Shown here piece after piece: positions 18,592-25,378 of a stretch of DNA of 64,000 nt. The position numbers and the translations under genes were made by a program. The stretch lies in assembly GCA_947564735.1 (NCBI GenBank), contig CANOEC010000007.1, forward strand, positions 1 through 64,000, read 5' to 3'. Source of the DNA: an uncultured Lachnospiraceae bacterium. Lineage in GTDB: Bacteria > Bacillota > Clostridia > Lachnospirales > Lachnospiraceae. Each line of letters begins with the position of its first letter. Position 1 is the stretch's first letter. A model generated the notes under the pieces. That model ran no database searches, had not been told where the DNA came from, and was given only the letters and a program-made list of their open reading frames with translations.

Positions 18592-18702
18592 ATGGAATGG
18601 GAACTTGAAATCAAGGACAGTGAATTTGTACCGCAGAACGTGAAACCGACAGAGGAAACCGTCTGCTACAAAATCGGCGGCACATACTATGTTTTGCCAC
18701 TT
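18592..18702 (+). pseudogene. 5' part of a TnpW-like gene
   Basis: Begins ATG 18592 behind GGAAGGGAAAAGA. The first 37 codons (MEWELEIKDSEFVPQNVKPT, ending YKIGGTYYVLP) look like a TnpW-like transposon protein. The frame then runs into sequence that, in another frame, is the C-terminal region of a serine recombinase, so the two genes have been joined by a deletion. Confidence 0.55.
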
Positions 18703-19291
18703 GCAAAAGTTTCAACGGCTCACAGGACCATTACCGCTGTGCAAAATATAAAAGCAATACGGGAAGCTGTACGGCGCACTTTATCCGCGAGGAAGTCTTG
18801 AAACAAATCGTATGGGGCAGAATATTTGACGTGACCGCACTTTTCTTTGACGACATTATAGCTTTCCGGGGAATGATGCATCAGCAACGCTCCGTTGAAA
18901 CAGAAAAGGAAATGAAGCGCAGAAAACGTGAAGTCGGACAGGCACAAAAACGGATTGCGGAACTTGACCGAATCTTCAAGCCTATTTATGAGGACGACAT
19001 AAGCGGCGCGATCAGCAATGACAGGTTTTTGTTTTTGAAGCTGTCCGCAGAGTATGAAGCGGAACAGCGAGAACTGGAAGAAAAGGTCAAGTCCGAACAG
19101 CAGGAAGTCGATACCTATGAACAGAACAAAAGCGACTTTGACAGCTTTTCCGCAATTACCCACAAGTATGTGGGAATAAAGGAACTCACCCCACAATCGT
19201 CAATGAATTTATCAAAAAAATCATAGTCATGCGCCGAAAAAGGTGGACGGGAAACGGGTACAGCCCTTGTAATTGGGGCTATACCGCCTAA
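18703..19291 (+). pseudogene. 3' fragment of a TnpX-type large serine recombinase
   Basis: The frame from about 18703 reads SFNGSQDHYRCAKYKSNTG with the zinc-ribbon cysteines, FIREEVLKQIV, a coiled-coil (KRRKREVGQAQKRIAELDRI) and KYVGIKELTP. One base shift near 19190 then gives TIVNEFIKKIIVMRRKRW and the stop at 19289-19291, exactly the family C-terminus. The N-terminal resolvase domain with the catalytic serine is missing, so it cannot recombine DNA. It marks one end of the transposon-derived region that begins left of the window. Confidence 0.8.
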
Positions 19292-19418
19292 TCCGAAATT
19301 ACTTCCCTCTAACCGAAAGCCCTTGATTTTACAGACTTTCCAATACCTTCTGGTTACTATATGGTCGCTATCAACTCAATTTTTCTCGATTTAACTAACA
19401 TTATCTTTTGCAACAGAC

Positions 19419-19447
19419 TTGAAATTCCCTAATCTAAATGCTATATT
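19419..19447 (+). promoter_or_regulatory. Promoter of the antitoxin RNA
   Basis: TTGAAA (19419-19424), exactly 17 bp, TATATT (19442-19447). It drives a short transcript that ends at the hairpin overlapping the tail of the toxin mRNA. Confidence 0.7.
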
Positions 19448-19453
19448 ATAAAC

Positions 19454-19540
19454 ATAAAGGAAGCAGCCGCCCACAAAGTGGTTGACCTCCAGATGTCTTA
19501 AAGCCTACCTTCACCGGTCAAGTGACAAGGTAGGCTTATT
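19454..19540 (+). ncRNA. Type I antitoxin RNA, convergent with the toxin gene
   Basis: The promoter at 19419-19447 predicts an RNA starting near 19454. It ends with a strong terminator whose 11-bp arms AAGCCTACCTT (19501-19511) and AAGGTAGGCTT (19527-19537) are followed by ATTTATTTT. The 3' end meets the toxin stop codon, so the RNA can pair with the 3' end of the toxin mRNA, as in TxpA/RatA-type systems. Length is about 85-95 nt. No coding frame is apparent. Start site and pairing are inferred. Confidence 0.7.
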
Positions 19541-19635
19541 TATTTTCGTTTATTGTTCCTATCTATGCAGGTAAGCAATGCGACTAAAAACGTACCGCCC
19601 AAAAACAACAGGCTCAAAATTTCATAAGTACCCAT
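19540..19635 (-). CDS. Putative holin-like type I toxin peptide, 31 residues
   Basis: Reads MGTYEILSLLFLGGTFLVAL, followed by a short charged tail ending RNNKRK. One hydrophobic helix with a basic C-terminus is the hallmark of the small holin-like toxins of Firmicutes type I systems, which depolarise the membrane when over-expressed. A ribosome site AAGGGTGG precedes ATG 19635. Its promoter is at 19701-19729, giving a leader of about 60 nt. An RNA from the opposite strand converges on its 3' end. Confidence 0.8.
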   Translation of the reverse strand: MGTYEILSLLFLGGTFLVALLTCIDRNNKRK

Positions 19636-19700
19636 CGCACCACCCTTCTTTTGCAAGTTCGGGAGGCTACCACCTTGTAGCACGACTGTTCCTTTCTGCC

Positions 19701-19729
19701 AGTATAGCATACACGCTTCTATGCAACAA
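19701..19729 (-). promoter_or_regulatory. Promoter of the holin-like toxin
   Basis: Minus strand: TTGTTG (19724-19729), 17-bp spacer, TATACT (19701-19706). Confidence 0.6.
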
Positions 19730-19833
19730 TTAAATTCACGCTTTTACCGCTCTCATTATGGTAGGGGCACAAAATATGCCTCCTCTGCTCCAACCAACAA
19801 TTTTCACCCCAAAGCGCACCTATATTGCACGTA

Positions 19834-19867
19834 AAAATGCCACAATTCAAATAAATTGTGGCATTTT
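19834..19867 (-). terminator. Stranded original terminator of the GGGtGRT gene
   Basis: Perfect 14-bp arms AAAATGCCACAATT/AATTGTGGCATTTT with T tracts on both strands. It lies 45 bp beyond the stop codon of the displaced GGGtGRT 3' end (19912). Before the element integrated it would have terminated that gene. It may also serve transcripts from the other side. Confidence 0.7.
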
Positions 19868-19911
19868 ATCTGTCTTTATACTATATTTTTATTGTATTTG
19901 ACGCAATTTAA

Positions 19912-19950
19912 TCAAAATTTACCAGCCTTTGCCGCTTCCTCGATAGAAAC
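19912..19950 (-). pseudogene. Displaced 3' end of the GGGtGRT gene (far side of the element)
   Basis: The minus strand reads SIEEAAKAGKF then TGA, matching the C-terminus SIEEAAKEGKF of the intact gene at 32.5 kb. It is the original chromosomal 3' end, cut off by integration. The last codons differ slightly because the element supplies its own copy at the other end. Confidence 0.85.
19931..19950. repeat. Attachment site, left copy (20-bp direct repeat)
   Basis: GCCGCTTCCTCGATAGAAAC, identical to 32515-32534 in the same orientation. The two copies bound the 12.6 kb element carrying a tyrosine integrase. The repeat is the 3' coding sequence of the GGGtGRT gene. Confidence 0.9.
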
Positions 19951-19986
19951 TGTCGCTATTGATTTTATAGGGTTTTAAGGGTTATT

Positions 19987-20007
19987 TGTGTGCTATCTGT
20001 GTGTTAC
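19987..20007 (+). repeat. Left arm-type repeats for the integrase
   Basis: Two copies of TGTGTGYTAY (19987-19996 and 19998-20007) spaced 11 bp, one helical turn. Four matching copies occur near the right attachment site. Such repeats next to att cores are normally bound by the N-terminal domain of tyrosine integrases. Confidence 0.65.
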
Positions 20008-20037
20008 ACACCTATATTTTTATCCATTTTTAAACGC

Positions 20038-20970
20038 TTACAAACACTTTCTTTTCCTTTGCTCAAGCATAGATTCTATTTGCTTCTTTCGTTCTTCATA
20101 CTCCGCTTGTATCTCTGCCCTACGTAAAGCAATATACTCTACCGTAGAAGTAAAACCATGCTCACTAAATTTGCTTACACTGTTCCTGTATGCTCCTGCT
20201 TCCACAATATCAAACTTTTCCAGTAGTTCACGCTTTGCCTTGCCTATCCGTAGCTTTCGCAACCCTTTTTCCTTAATCTGTCTTATACGGTCTATTGATA
20301 TGCCCTCGGCTCTGGCTACTGCCGCCATAGTCTGATTGTTTATAAATATCTCTCTTATAATATTGTTCTCTCTATCACTCGTAAAACGTGCTACAATCCC
20401 CCATAATTCACTTTTAGAGTGTTCAGCATATATTTTATCTATCGTTTCATTTTCAAGGCTAAAATCGGCTTGCACTGTATCGGCAAGTATCAAACTGTCA
20501 TCATCACTTAAAGGAGCATCTAAACTGGCTACCTCCTGCATCTGTATTTCCAGTTTCGGCAGCAGTCCTACAGATACGCTCATTCTATCAGCTATTTCTT
20601 TGTGCGTTGGTATTCTGCTTAGTTCCTGCTCTAACTCCTGTACGGTTTTCTTGTAACGTGCTATTTTCTGCCTTGTATGGCTCGGTATGCGTACAACAGA
20701 ACCGCACTTTTCAAGATAGCGTTGTACGGATTGCCTTATCCAGTATTCAGCATAGGTCATGAAACGCACATTTTCAGATGTTTCATAATGCTGTATTGCT
20801 TTCCATAACCCAAAATAACTTTCTTGCAACAAGTCCTCCATAGGTTCATAGGCGGCAAATGGCTTTATGGATTTCTTAATCAATGGCAGATTGTTTTCAT
20901 ACAGTAATTGCATATTATCCGTTACAGAATAACCGTTCCTAATTTCAGACACAATTTGCTCATTCGTCAT
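20038..20970 (-). CDS. Sigma-70 family RNA polymerase sigma factor
   Basis: 310 residues with region 2 (EDLLQESYFGLWKAIQHYE, then MTYAEYWIRQSVQRYL), region 3 (IPTHKEIADRMSVSV) and region 4 helix-turn-helix (TMAAVARAEGISIDRIRQIK), followed by a basic C-terminal extension of about 75 residues. It would direct RNA polymerase to its own promoter set. It is the last gene of the minus-strand block, next to the left attachment site, where it could switch on late element genes or host genes. A candidate antisense RNA lies over its leader. A sigma factor in a satellite is unusual. Confidence 0.85.
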   Translation of the reverse strand: MTNEQIVSEIRNGYSVTDNMQLLYENNLPLIKKSIKPFAAYEPMEDLLQESYFGLWKAIQHYETSENVRFMTYAEYWIRQSVQRYLEKCGSVVRIPSHTRQKIARYKKTVQELEQELSRIPTHKEIADRMSVSVGLLPKLEIQMQEVASLDAPLSDDDSLILADTVQADFSLENETIDKIYAEHSKSELWGIVARFTSDRENNIIREIFINNQTMAAVARAEGISIDRIRQIKEKGLRKLRIGKAKRELLEKFDIVEAGAYRNSVSKFSEHGFTSTVEYIALRRAEIQAEYEERKKQIESMLEQRKRKCL

Positions 20971-20997
20971 TGCAATGCACCTACCCCTTTGCTATAA
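20969..20997 (+). promoter_or_regulatory. Plus-strand promoter facing away from the sigma gene
   Basis: TTGCAA (20969-20974), 17 bp, TATAAT (20992-20997), lying across the start codon and leader of the minus-strand sigma gene. Confidence 0.55.
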
Positions 20998-21002
20998 TTT
21001 GA

Positions 21003-21062
21003 GTAGATGCAGGATATTAAGGGAAGTCGGCAAATAATTAAGGTAACGACTTCTCTTTTATT
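21003..21062 (+). ncRNA. Candidate small RNA antisense to the sigma-factor leader
   Basis: Predicted to start near 21003 from the consensus-like promoter just upstream and to end at a 10-bp hairpin (21020-21029 with 21047-21056, one G-U pair) followed by TTTATTTTAT. About 60 nt, with no reading frame. The sigma-factor mRNA leader is read from the opposite strand through the same bases, so base pairing or transcriptional interference is possible. Inferred only from promoter and terminator signals. Confidence 0.45.
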
Positions 21063-21255
21063 TTATCACAAAACCGCCTTTTTGTATATTTCAAAAAATT
21101 TTTCAGACTGGCAGCAGGACTAAGCCTTTTTGAAAATGCCCGTCAGAAAAGCCCACCTAGTAGGGGGTATGCGTGATTTTGTATAAAACCCCCACCTACC
21201 GCCTATAGCCAAAAGAAAAGGCAGCAGTCCATAAAGAACCCTGCCTAAACAATCT

Positions 21256-21933
21256 TTATTCTGCTTTCAATTCTCTCTTATACTTATAAAATGTATTCCT
21301 TGCAAGCCCTATTAGTTTCATACAATCCGCATCTGATAAAGTACCATTAAAATCTTTACTATGCTTCTGTATCTGCTTCTTTGCTTCAATAGATTTCTTT
21401 GTTGTCAGCTTTGCCCCCTGTTTCTGTCCTATCTGCTTACCATTCAATCTTGCTGTTTCTATACCCTCTTTTGTTCTCTGATGTAAGTCCTGTACTTCTT
21501 TCTCTGATTGCTCAAATGCAAGTCTTATCTGCTCTTTTGCAAGCGACATAAGATATTTATTCACGCCCTCTAAAATAAAATCTACATTTGTTCCAGTCAT
21601 TGATATATTACTCTCTAACGCTTTCTTATATGTACTTGTATTGATATGCGGCTCTTTCAGAAATATAAGCTCTATACCCTTATTATATAATTCTTCATAC
21701 AGACAAAAGCCCTCATCTGCATTCCTGCTCATTCGTGATACACTATCAAAAATAATGGTATCTCCTGTTTTTGCTTTCTTATACAGCTTATTCCATTCTG
21801 GTCTGTCCTGCTTTGTTCCTGTATATACTTCCTGTATTATCACAGCTTTATCATAGCTGCTCTTAATGTTTCGTACCTGTCTATCAATACTCTGTTGCTT
21901 TGTACTTATTCTGCAATATCCATACATACACAT
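21256..21933 (-). CDS. Resolvase/invertase-family serine recombinase
   Basis: About 225 residues. The N-terminal catalytic domain starts MYGYCRISTKQQSIDRQVRN, with the nucleophile Ser in YCRIS, then IIFDSVSRMSRN. A C-terminal helix-turn-helix follows (LSDADCMKLIGLARNTFYKY). I chose ATG 21933, which follows AGAGGGG. It is a small resolvase-type enzyme acting on short paired sites; it is distinct from the tyrosine integrase, so the element has two recombinases. Possible jobs are dimer resolution or inversion of a promoter. It is divergent from hicAB. Confidence 0.85.
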   Translation of the reverse strand: MCMYGYCRISTKQQSIDRQVRNIKSSYDKAVIIQEVYTGTKQDRPEWNKLYKKAKTGDTIIFDSVSRMSRNADEGFCLYEELYNKGIELIFLKEPHINTSTYKKALESNISMTGTNVDFILEGVNKYLMSLAKEQIRLAFEQSEKEVQDLHQRTKEGIETARLNGKQIGQKQGAKLTTKKSIEAKKQIQKHSKDFNGTLSDADCMKLIGLARNTFYKYKRELKAE

Positions 21934-22086
21934 AAGCAATACCCCTCTTTCAGTATCATTTCTATCGTTCGTCTGTTTTGATACTACTATTTTACATCTT
22001 ATTATTGTTGTTGTCAATAGCTTTTGATACAGTTTTATATGACATTACTTTTAATACTTTTCTTGAAGATTTTCCCCATAATCTCA

Positions 22087-22115
22087 TTGACAAATAGTAC
22101 TATATATGATACTAT
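22087..22115 (+). promoter_or_regulatory. hicAB promoter with palindromic operator
   Basis: TTGACA (22087-22092), 17 bp, TACTAT (22110-22115). An interrupted palindrome TAGTA-N10-TACTA (22095-22114) fills the spacer and the -10, so a dimeric repressor (probably HicB) bound here would block transcription. Confidence 0.65.
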
Positions 22116-22140
22116 ATATAAAAGAAAGGAGATACTCACA

Positions 22141-22368
22141 GTGCCAAATGTAAAAAAACTAATTGAGAAAATGAAACAACAGCCAAACGGAATGCGACCA
22201 GAAGAAATAGACAAGGTTTTAGCAGCATACGGTTATGTTCCGGCAAGGCAAAAAGGAAGTCATAAGCATTATCTGAATAAAGAAACGGGCGATTTGATAA
22301 CAATAAAACAAGAAAACCCATTAAAAAAAGCTTATGTCGTAGATGTTCTGAATAGGATAGGGGAATAA
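22141..22368 (+). CDS. hicA: HicA-type mRNA interferase toxin
   Basis: 75 residues from GTG 22141, preceded by AAAGGAG. It has the HicA fold: N-terminal helix (VKKLIEKMKQQPNGMRPEEI), then GYVPARQKGSHKHYL with the catalytic His in GSHKHY, and a C-terminal strand-helix ITIKQENPLKKAYVVDVLNR. HicA toxins cleave mRNA and stop growth. The antitoxin gene follows 47 bp downstream. In an island this can stabilise the element or act in defence. Confidence 0.85.
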   Translation: MPNVKKLIEKMKQQPNGMRPEEIDKVLAAYGYVPARQKGSHKHYLNKETGDLITIKQENPLKKAYVVDVLNRIGE

Positions 22369-22415
22369 TCCCCTTATCCTAGAATGATGCAGAAAACAGA
22401 AAGGAGCATGAAAGC

Positions 22416-22760
22416 ATGGAAGTAAAAGATTATATGAAATTGCCTTATACACGATTGGTACAGGAAATGAATGATGAAAGCGGACATTATTTTTACGGCA
22501 GGATTTTAGAACTTGACGGATGCCAAAGTACCAGCGATACGCTTGAAGGGCTATATGAAAGCCTTAATGAAGCAATGGAGGGATATATTGAAATAAAAAT
22601 AGAAAATAATCTCTCTATCCCCATTCCAGAAACATCAAGCAATTACAGCGGAAAATTTGTTGTAAGGCTTCCAAAATCTCTACACCAAAGATTAGCCATT
22701 GAAGCAGAAAAAGAGGGCGTAAGCCTTAACCAGTTAGCATTATACAAATTGGCACTTTAA
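22416..22760 (+). CDS. hicB: HicB-type antitoxin
   Basis: 114 residues: a partially degraded RNase H-like domain (YFYGRILELDGCQSTSDTLE, SLNEAMEGYIE) that binds the toxin, and a C-terminal ribbon-helix-helix (GKFVVRLPKSLHQRLAIEAE, GVSLNQLALYKL) for DNA binding. It neutralises HicA and probably represses the shared promoter through the palindrome at 22095-22114. A ribosome site GAAAGGAG precedes ATG 22416. Confidence 0.88.
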   Translation: MEVKDYMKLPYTRLVQEMNDESGHYFYGRILELDGCQSTSDTLEGLYESLNEAMEGYIEIKIENNLSIPIPETSSNYSGKFVVRLPKSLHQRLAIEAEKEGVSLNQLALYKLAL

Positions 22761-22770
22761 TAAATACACA

Positions 22771-22802
22771 TATAAGGCGGGGTTTTAATGCCCCACCTTA
22801 TA
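22771..22802. terminator. Hairpin after hicB
   Basis: Arms TATAAGGCGGGG and CCCCACCTTATA with one mismatch and an 8-nt loop. There is no long T tract, so it may be a bidirectional stop shared with the minus-strand block. Confidence 0.5.
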
Positions 22803-22825
22803 CACATATTACTCGAATATTACCG

Positions 22826-23177
22826 TTAATGCAAACCGTTAGGGAAGTAATAGACTGCTGCCCTCTGTGGCTCTACAGGCTTGAAATAATCGTCCGGGTT
22901 CTCTCCTGCCTCTGTCAATTCCTGCCGACATTGTTCTATCCTCTGTAAAAGTTCTTCCCGGCTCTCCCCGGTTATCGACATTACATCATCTAAAGAGAAA
23001 TACTCATGCTCATTAAATGCAGATGCAAGGCTCATTCTCAAACCGCTGTAGATTGCTTCTAATGATAAATCATAGTCATTTATTCCGCTTATCTATGCTA
23101 TGTTCTAATTCTGCTCTGGTAATGCCATATTTCCCATAATTCGCAAGCAGATTGTTTATAATCGTTTCTTTATCCAT
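22826..23177 (-). pseudogene. Broken small element gene (about 115 codons)
   Basis: The intact-looking C-terminal frame (22826-23041) reads RMSLASAFNEHEYFSLDDVM and ends YYFPNGLH. Upstream, a separate start at 23177 gives MDKETIINNLLANYGKYGIT, then an in-frame TAG, after which the same frame continues ISGINDYDLSLEAIYSG. A run of four T at the join to RMSLAS shifts the frame by one. It reads as a single protein broken by one stop and one base insertion. If instead the C-terminal part is used alone from TTG 23041 or ATG 23035, it has no good ribosome site. The family is of unknown function. Confidence 0.5.
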
Positions 23178-23187
23178 GACACACCCC

Positions 23188-23469
23188 CTATATTGCTATG
23201 TTTCGCCCATCAGCAAGAATAAAAGCCGCAGGTATCTTTCCTAGCAAGTGTATCTGATAGCTTGTCCTGCTATTTCTAATTATTTGTAAATCTACATATT
23301 GCCCTATTGTGTATTCTTCCGGCATAGATACCTTTACCTTGCCTTGTTCATCAGAATTTAGCCACAACTGAAAATACAAGTGATTATCTTTAATATCCAA
23401 TATTCGATATGCTTTCACATTGTTTTGATTCCGCAAAGGTGTGGTGTTCTGTTCTCTTTTACATTCCAT
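23188..23469 (-). CDS. Small element protein, function unknown
   Basis: 93 residues, ATG 23469 behind GAGGT. Mostly beta-rich with alternating polar and hydrophobic residues (NHLYFQLWLNSDEQGKVKVS, YQIHLLGKIPAAFILADGR). No motif I recognise. It is close-packed in the minus-strand block, six bp after the next gene upstream. Confidence 0.6.
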   Translation of the reverse strand: MECKREQNTTPLRNQNNVKAYRILDIKDNHLYFQLWLNSDEQGKVKVSMPEEYTIGQYVDLQIIRNSRTSYQIHLLGKIPAAFILADGRNIAI

Positions 23470-23475
23470 GATATT

Positions 23476-23877
23476 TTACCTCGCTATATTTATTTTGTTT
23501 TTATGCTTACTTTCGCCTAACTTTCTATTCCGCGATTCTCGTTCTCGGTCTAGTTCCTGCTGGTGTCGCTTCCGGTACTGCTGATATAATTCCGGGCATT
23601 GCATAGCAAATTGTGAAACTTCTTTCATTGTTCCGCTTTCATTGCTATTCATCTTTTCTTTGTACCACTCATAACTTTTTGTGCCTGCTTCCATTTCTGA
23701 TACCTCCGTTTTCTCGATTTTAATTCTGCCACTTAATAACCCATTGCTATAATCAAAAAGTGCTGTTCTGTCAGATTCAGATAGCTTTTCAAGTGCCGCT
23801 ATCCGCTCCGGGCTGTTTGGGGGTGTATTATAAACTTTTTCATAAAGCCTTGATATTCTTTTCGCATCATAATTCAT
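23476..23877 (-). CDS. Small element protein, paralogue A
   Basis: 133 residues from ATG 23877, eight bp after the stop of its paralogue. The N-terminal 50 residues (RLYEKVYNTPPNSPERIAAL, ALFDYSNGLLSGRIK) match paralogue B. The rest is charged and helical with a very basic C-terminus (RKRHQQELDRERESRNRKLG) suggesting nucleic acid binding. Function unknown. Confidence 0.6.
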   Translation of the reverse strand: MNYDAKRISRLYEKVYNTPPNSPERIAALEKLSESDRTALFDYSNGLLSGRIKIEKTEVSEMEAGTKSYEWYKEKMNSNESGTMKEVSQFAMQCPELYQQYRKRHQQELDRERESRNRKLGESKHKNKINIAR

Positions 23878-23884
23878 TTTCGCC

Positions 23885-24229
23885 TTATCTCGCTTTCTCT
23901 TTTTCAAGCCTTTGCTGATAATATTCATAAAGGCTCGGATTGCTCCTCTTAAACTCAACCAACATTTGATATGTTCCGCTCTTTACTAACGCTTTCTTAA
24001 AATCTTCATAGCTTTCAATTTTCCTTGTTTTGTTCATAGTGCATACCTCGCTTTTCTTTGTTTGGTTTTCGGGTTTCTTTATTCTGCCGGACATCAGCCC
24101 AATATCAAAATCATAAAGTGCCGCACTGTCTGCTTCGCTTAATTCTGCCAGCCTTGCTTCACGTTCCGGGCTGTTTTTTGGTGTGGAATAGACATAATTA
24201 TAAATCTTTACCATTCGTTCATAGTCCAT
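23885..24229 (-). CDS. Small element protein, paralogue B
   Basis: 114 residues from ATG 24229 (ribosome site GAGGT). N-terminal KIYNYVYSTPKNSPEREARL and ALYDFDIGLMSGRIKKPE align with the neighbouring gene; both keep the pattern Y-x-T-P-x-N-S-P-E-R and G-L-x-S-G-R-I-K. The C-terminal part (ESYEDFKKALVKSGTYQMLV) is also related to the neighbour's. The pair is a tandem duplication that has diverged. Function unknown. Confidence 0.6.
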   Translation of the reverse strand: MDYERMVKIYNYVYSTPKNSPEREARLAELSEADSAALYDFDIGLMSGRIKKPENQTKKSEVCTMNKTRKIESYEDFKKALVKSGTYQMLVEFKRSNPSLYEYYQQRLEKEKAR

Positions 24230-24255
24230 TACATTCTACCTCATTTCTCAATGCT

Positions 24256-24516
24256 TTATATTGTCGGCATATACACAATCGGACAGCCTTTAACTTCCAA
24301 TCTGTAAAATGCTTTTAATTCGTCTGACATACGCCTTTTCATTAACGACATTTCGGGATAAATTCTCCTAAGTACAGGACGAACCGTATATAGAGCAAAA
24401 CTATATTTCTCACATACCTTTGTACAAAATTCAGTTTCCAGAATATAACCCTGCTGCCTAATCGTACTGTTAATTTCTTCTTTCAAAACTTCTTCAACAT
24501 GGTTTTTAAATGTCAA
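24256..24516 (-). CDS. Small element protein, function unknown
   Basis: 86 residues beginning at a TTG (24516) one base after the small-terminase-like stop, with GGGGAGG upstream. Helical, with YSFALYTVRPVLRRIYPEMS in the middle, possibly a helix-turn-helix. Close coupling to the packaging-type gene suggests a related role, but nothing more can be said. Confidence 0.55.
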   Translation of the reverse strand: MTFKNHVEEVLKEEINSTIRQQGYILETEFCTKVCEKYSFALYTVRPVLRRIYPEMSLMKRRMSDELKAFYRLEVKGCPIVYMPTI

Positions 24517-24517
24517 A

Positions 24518-25048
24518 TCAATCTTCCTCCCCTCTAAGCTGTGGCAAAGTGCTTATACTGCCCTCTGGCATATCTCCAGAACCGTCCAATCTTGGTAATT
24601 GGTCTGCTGTCAATATATGGTGTTCTTTTTTGTTCGGTATGCTTTCCTCAATGCTGATAGCATCTTTATAAGACAACCAATTTTTCATTAAGAAGATACC
24701 GCTTGGAGGGCTGATTTTGCCGCCTAACATAGCTTGTTCAATAAATGCTCCTATAAATGCCTTTGCGGACTGTATCAGTTCTTTACATTCCTTACTGCAA
24801 TTTGTTCCCTTATTCCAGTTAAATAATGTTGTCCGGCTAATATGCAATGCCATACAAAGACTTTCTATGCCCGGTCTGATACTGGACTGTTGGCAGAATG
24901 AAAAATATTCTTCAATCCTCTGCTTGATTTCCTCGTCTGTTTCTGGCTTGCCCCTGTCGTGCAACTGCTTTAATGATGTAACTATTTCCTGTACTGCTGA
25001 CGGCTCCATATCGTCAATCTGCCCTTGTGGATAACTGTTTTTTCTCAT
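24518..25048 (-). CDS. Small terminase subunit-like (gp3 DNA-packaging type) protein
   Basis: 176 residues. A helical DNA-binding segment PGIESLCMALHISRTTLFNW is followed by CKELIQSAKAFIGAFIEQAM and GIFLMKNWLSYKDA, the pattern of phage small terminases of the gp3 packaging type. Small terminases select the DNA to be packaged. No large terminase is encoded in the element, as in SaPI/PICI satellites, which redirect a helper phage's enzyme. The C-terminal tail contains ILTADQLPRLDG, which recurs in the repressor at 29 kb. The ATG at 25048 has GAGGT. An HNH nuclease gene is just upstream. Confidence 0.65.
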   Translation of the reverse strand: MRKNSYPQGQIDDMEPSAVQEIVTSLKQLHDRGKPETDEEIKQRIEEYFSFCQQSSIRPGIESLCMALHISRTTLFNWNKGTNCSKECKELIQSAKAFIGAFIEQAMLGGKISPPSGIFLMKNWLSYKDAISIEESIPNKKEHHILTADQLPRLDGSGDMPEGSISTLPQLRGEED

Positions 25049-25132
25049 GTTTTACCTCTTTTCTGCTGATTTACAGCTATATTTTTAAAAATTCTTTTTA
25101 TGATGTTAAGATTGTGCGTTGTACTTGGTCTT

Positions 25133-25378
25133 TCACGCCCTCTTGCGGTTGTAGTAAGCGTGTATCTTCTTATGGCACGAACCGCAAAGAGTACAAAGGT
25201 CTGTCAGCACATTCTCATTACCTAATCTGGCATAAGTAATATGATGTACTTGTACGCTCCTAATCCTGTTTATCGGTCTGCCGCACATCACGCAACCGCC
25301 ATCTATGGCTATGCGTTCTTGCTTCTTAGCTTCCCATTCATCACTACGCATATAATCTTTATACTGCTGTGTCTGCAT
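25133..25378 (-). CDS. HNH endonuclease
   Basis: 81 residues with a complete HNH fold: CVMCG and CGSCHKK zinc cysteines, the VHHITY catalytic histidine pair and the final H in KKIHAYYN. Free-standing HNH proteins next to small terminases are needed for cutting and packaging in many HK97-like phages. It overlaps the upstream gene by 20 bp and precedes the small-terminase-like gene by 84 bp, so a packaging role is the best guess. Confidence 0.85.
   Translation of the reverse strand: MQTQQYKDYMRSDEWEAKKQERIAIDGGCVMCGRPINRIRSVQVHHITYARLGNENVLTDLCTLCGSCHKKIHAYYNRKRA

Noticed and set aside
25027-25239. Plus-strand frame opposite the HNH gene
   Set aside because: Low-quality composition and complete overlap with a protein that has all HNH motifs.
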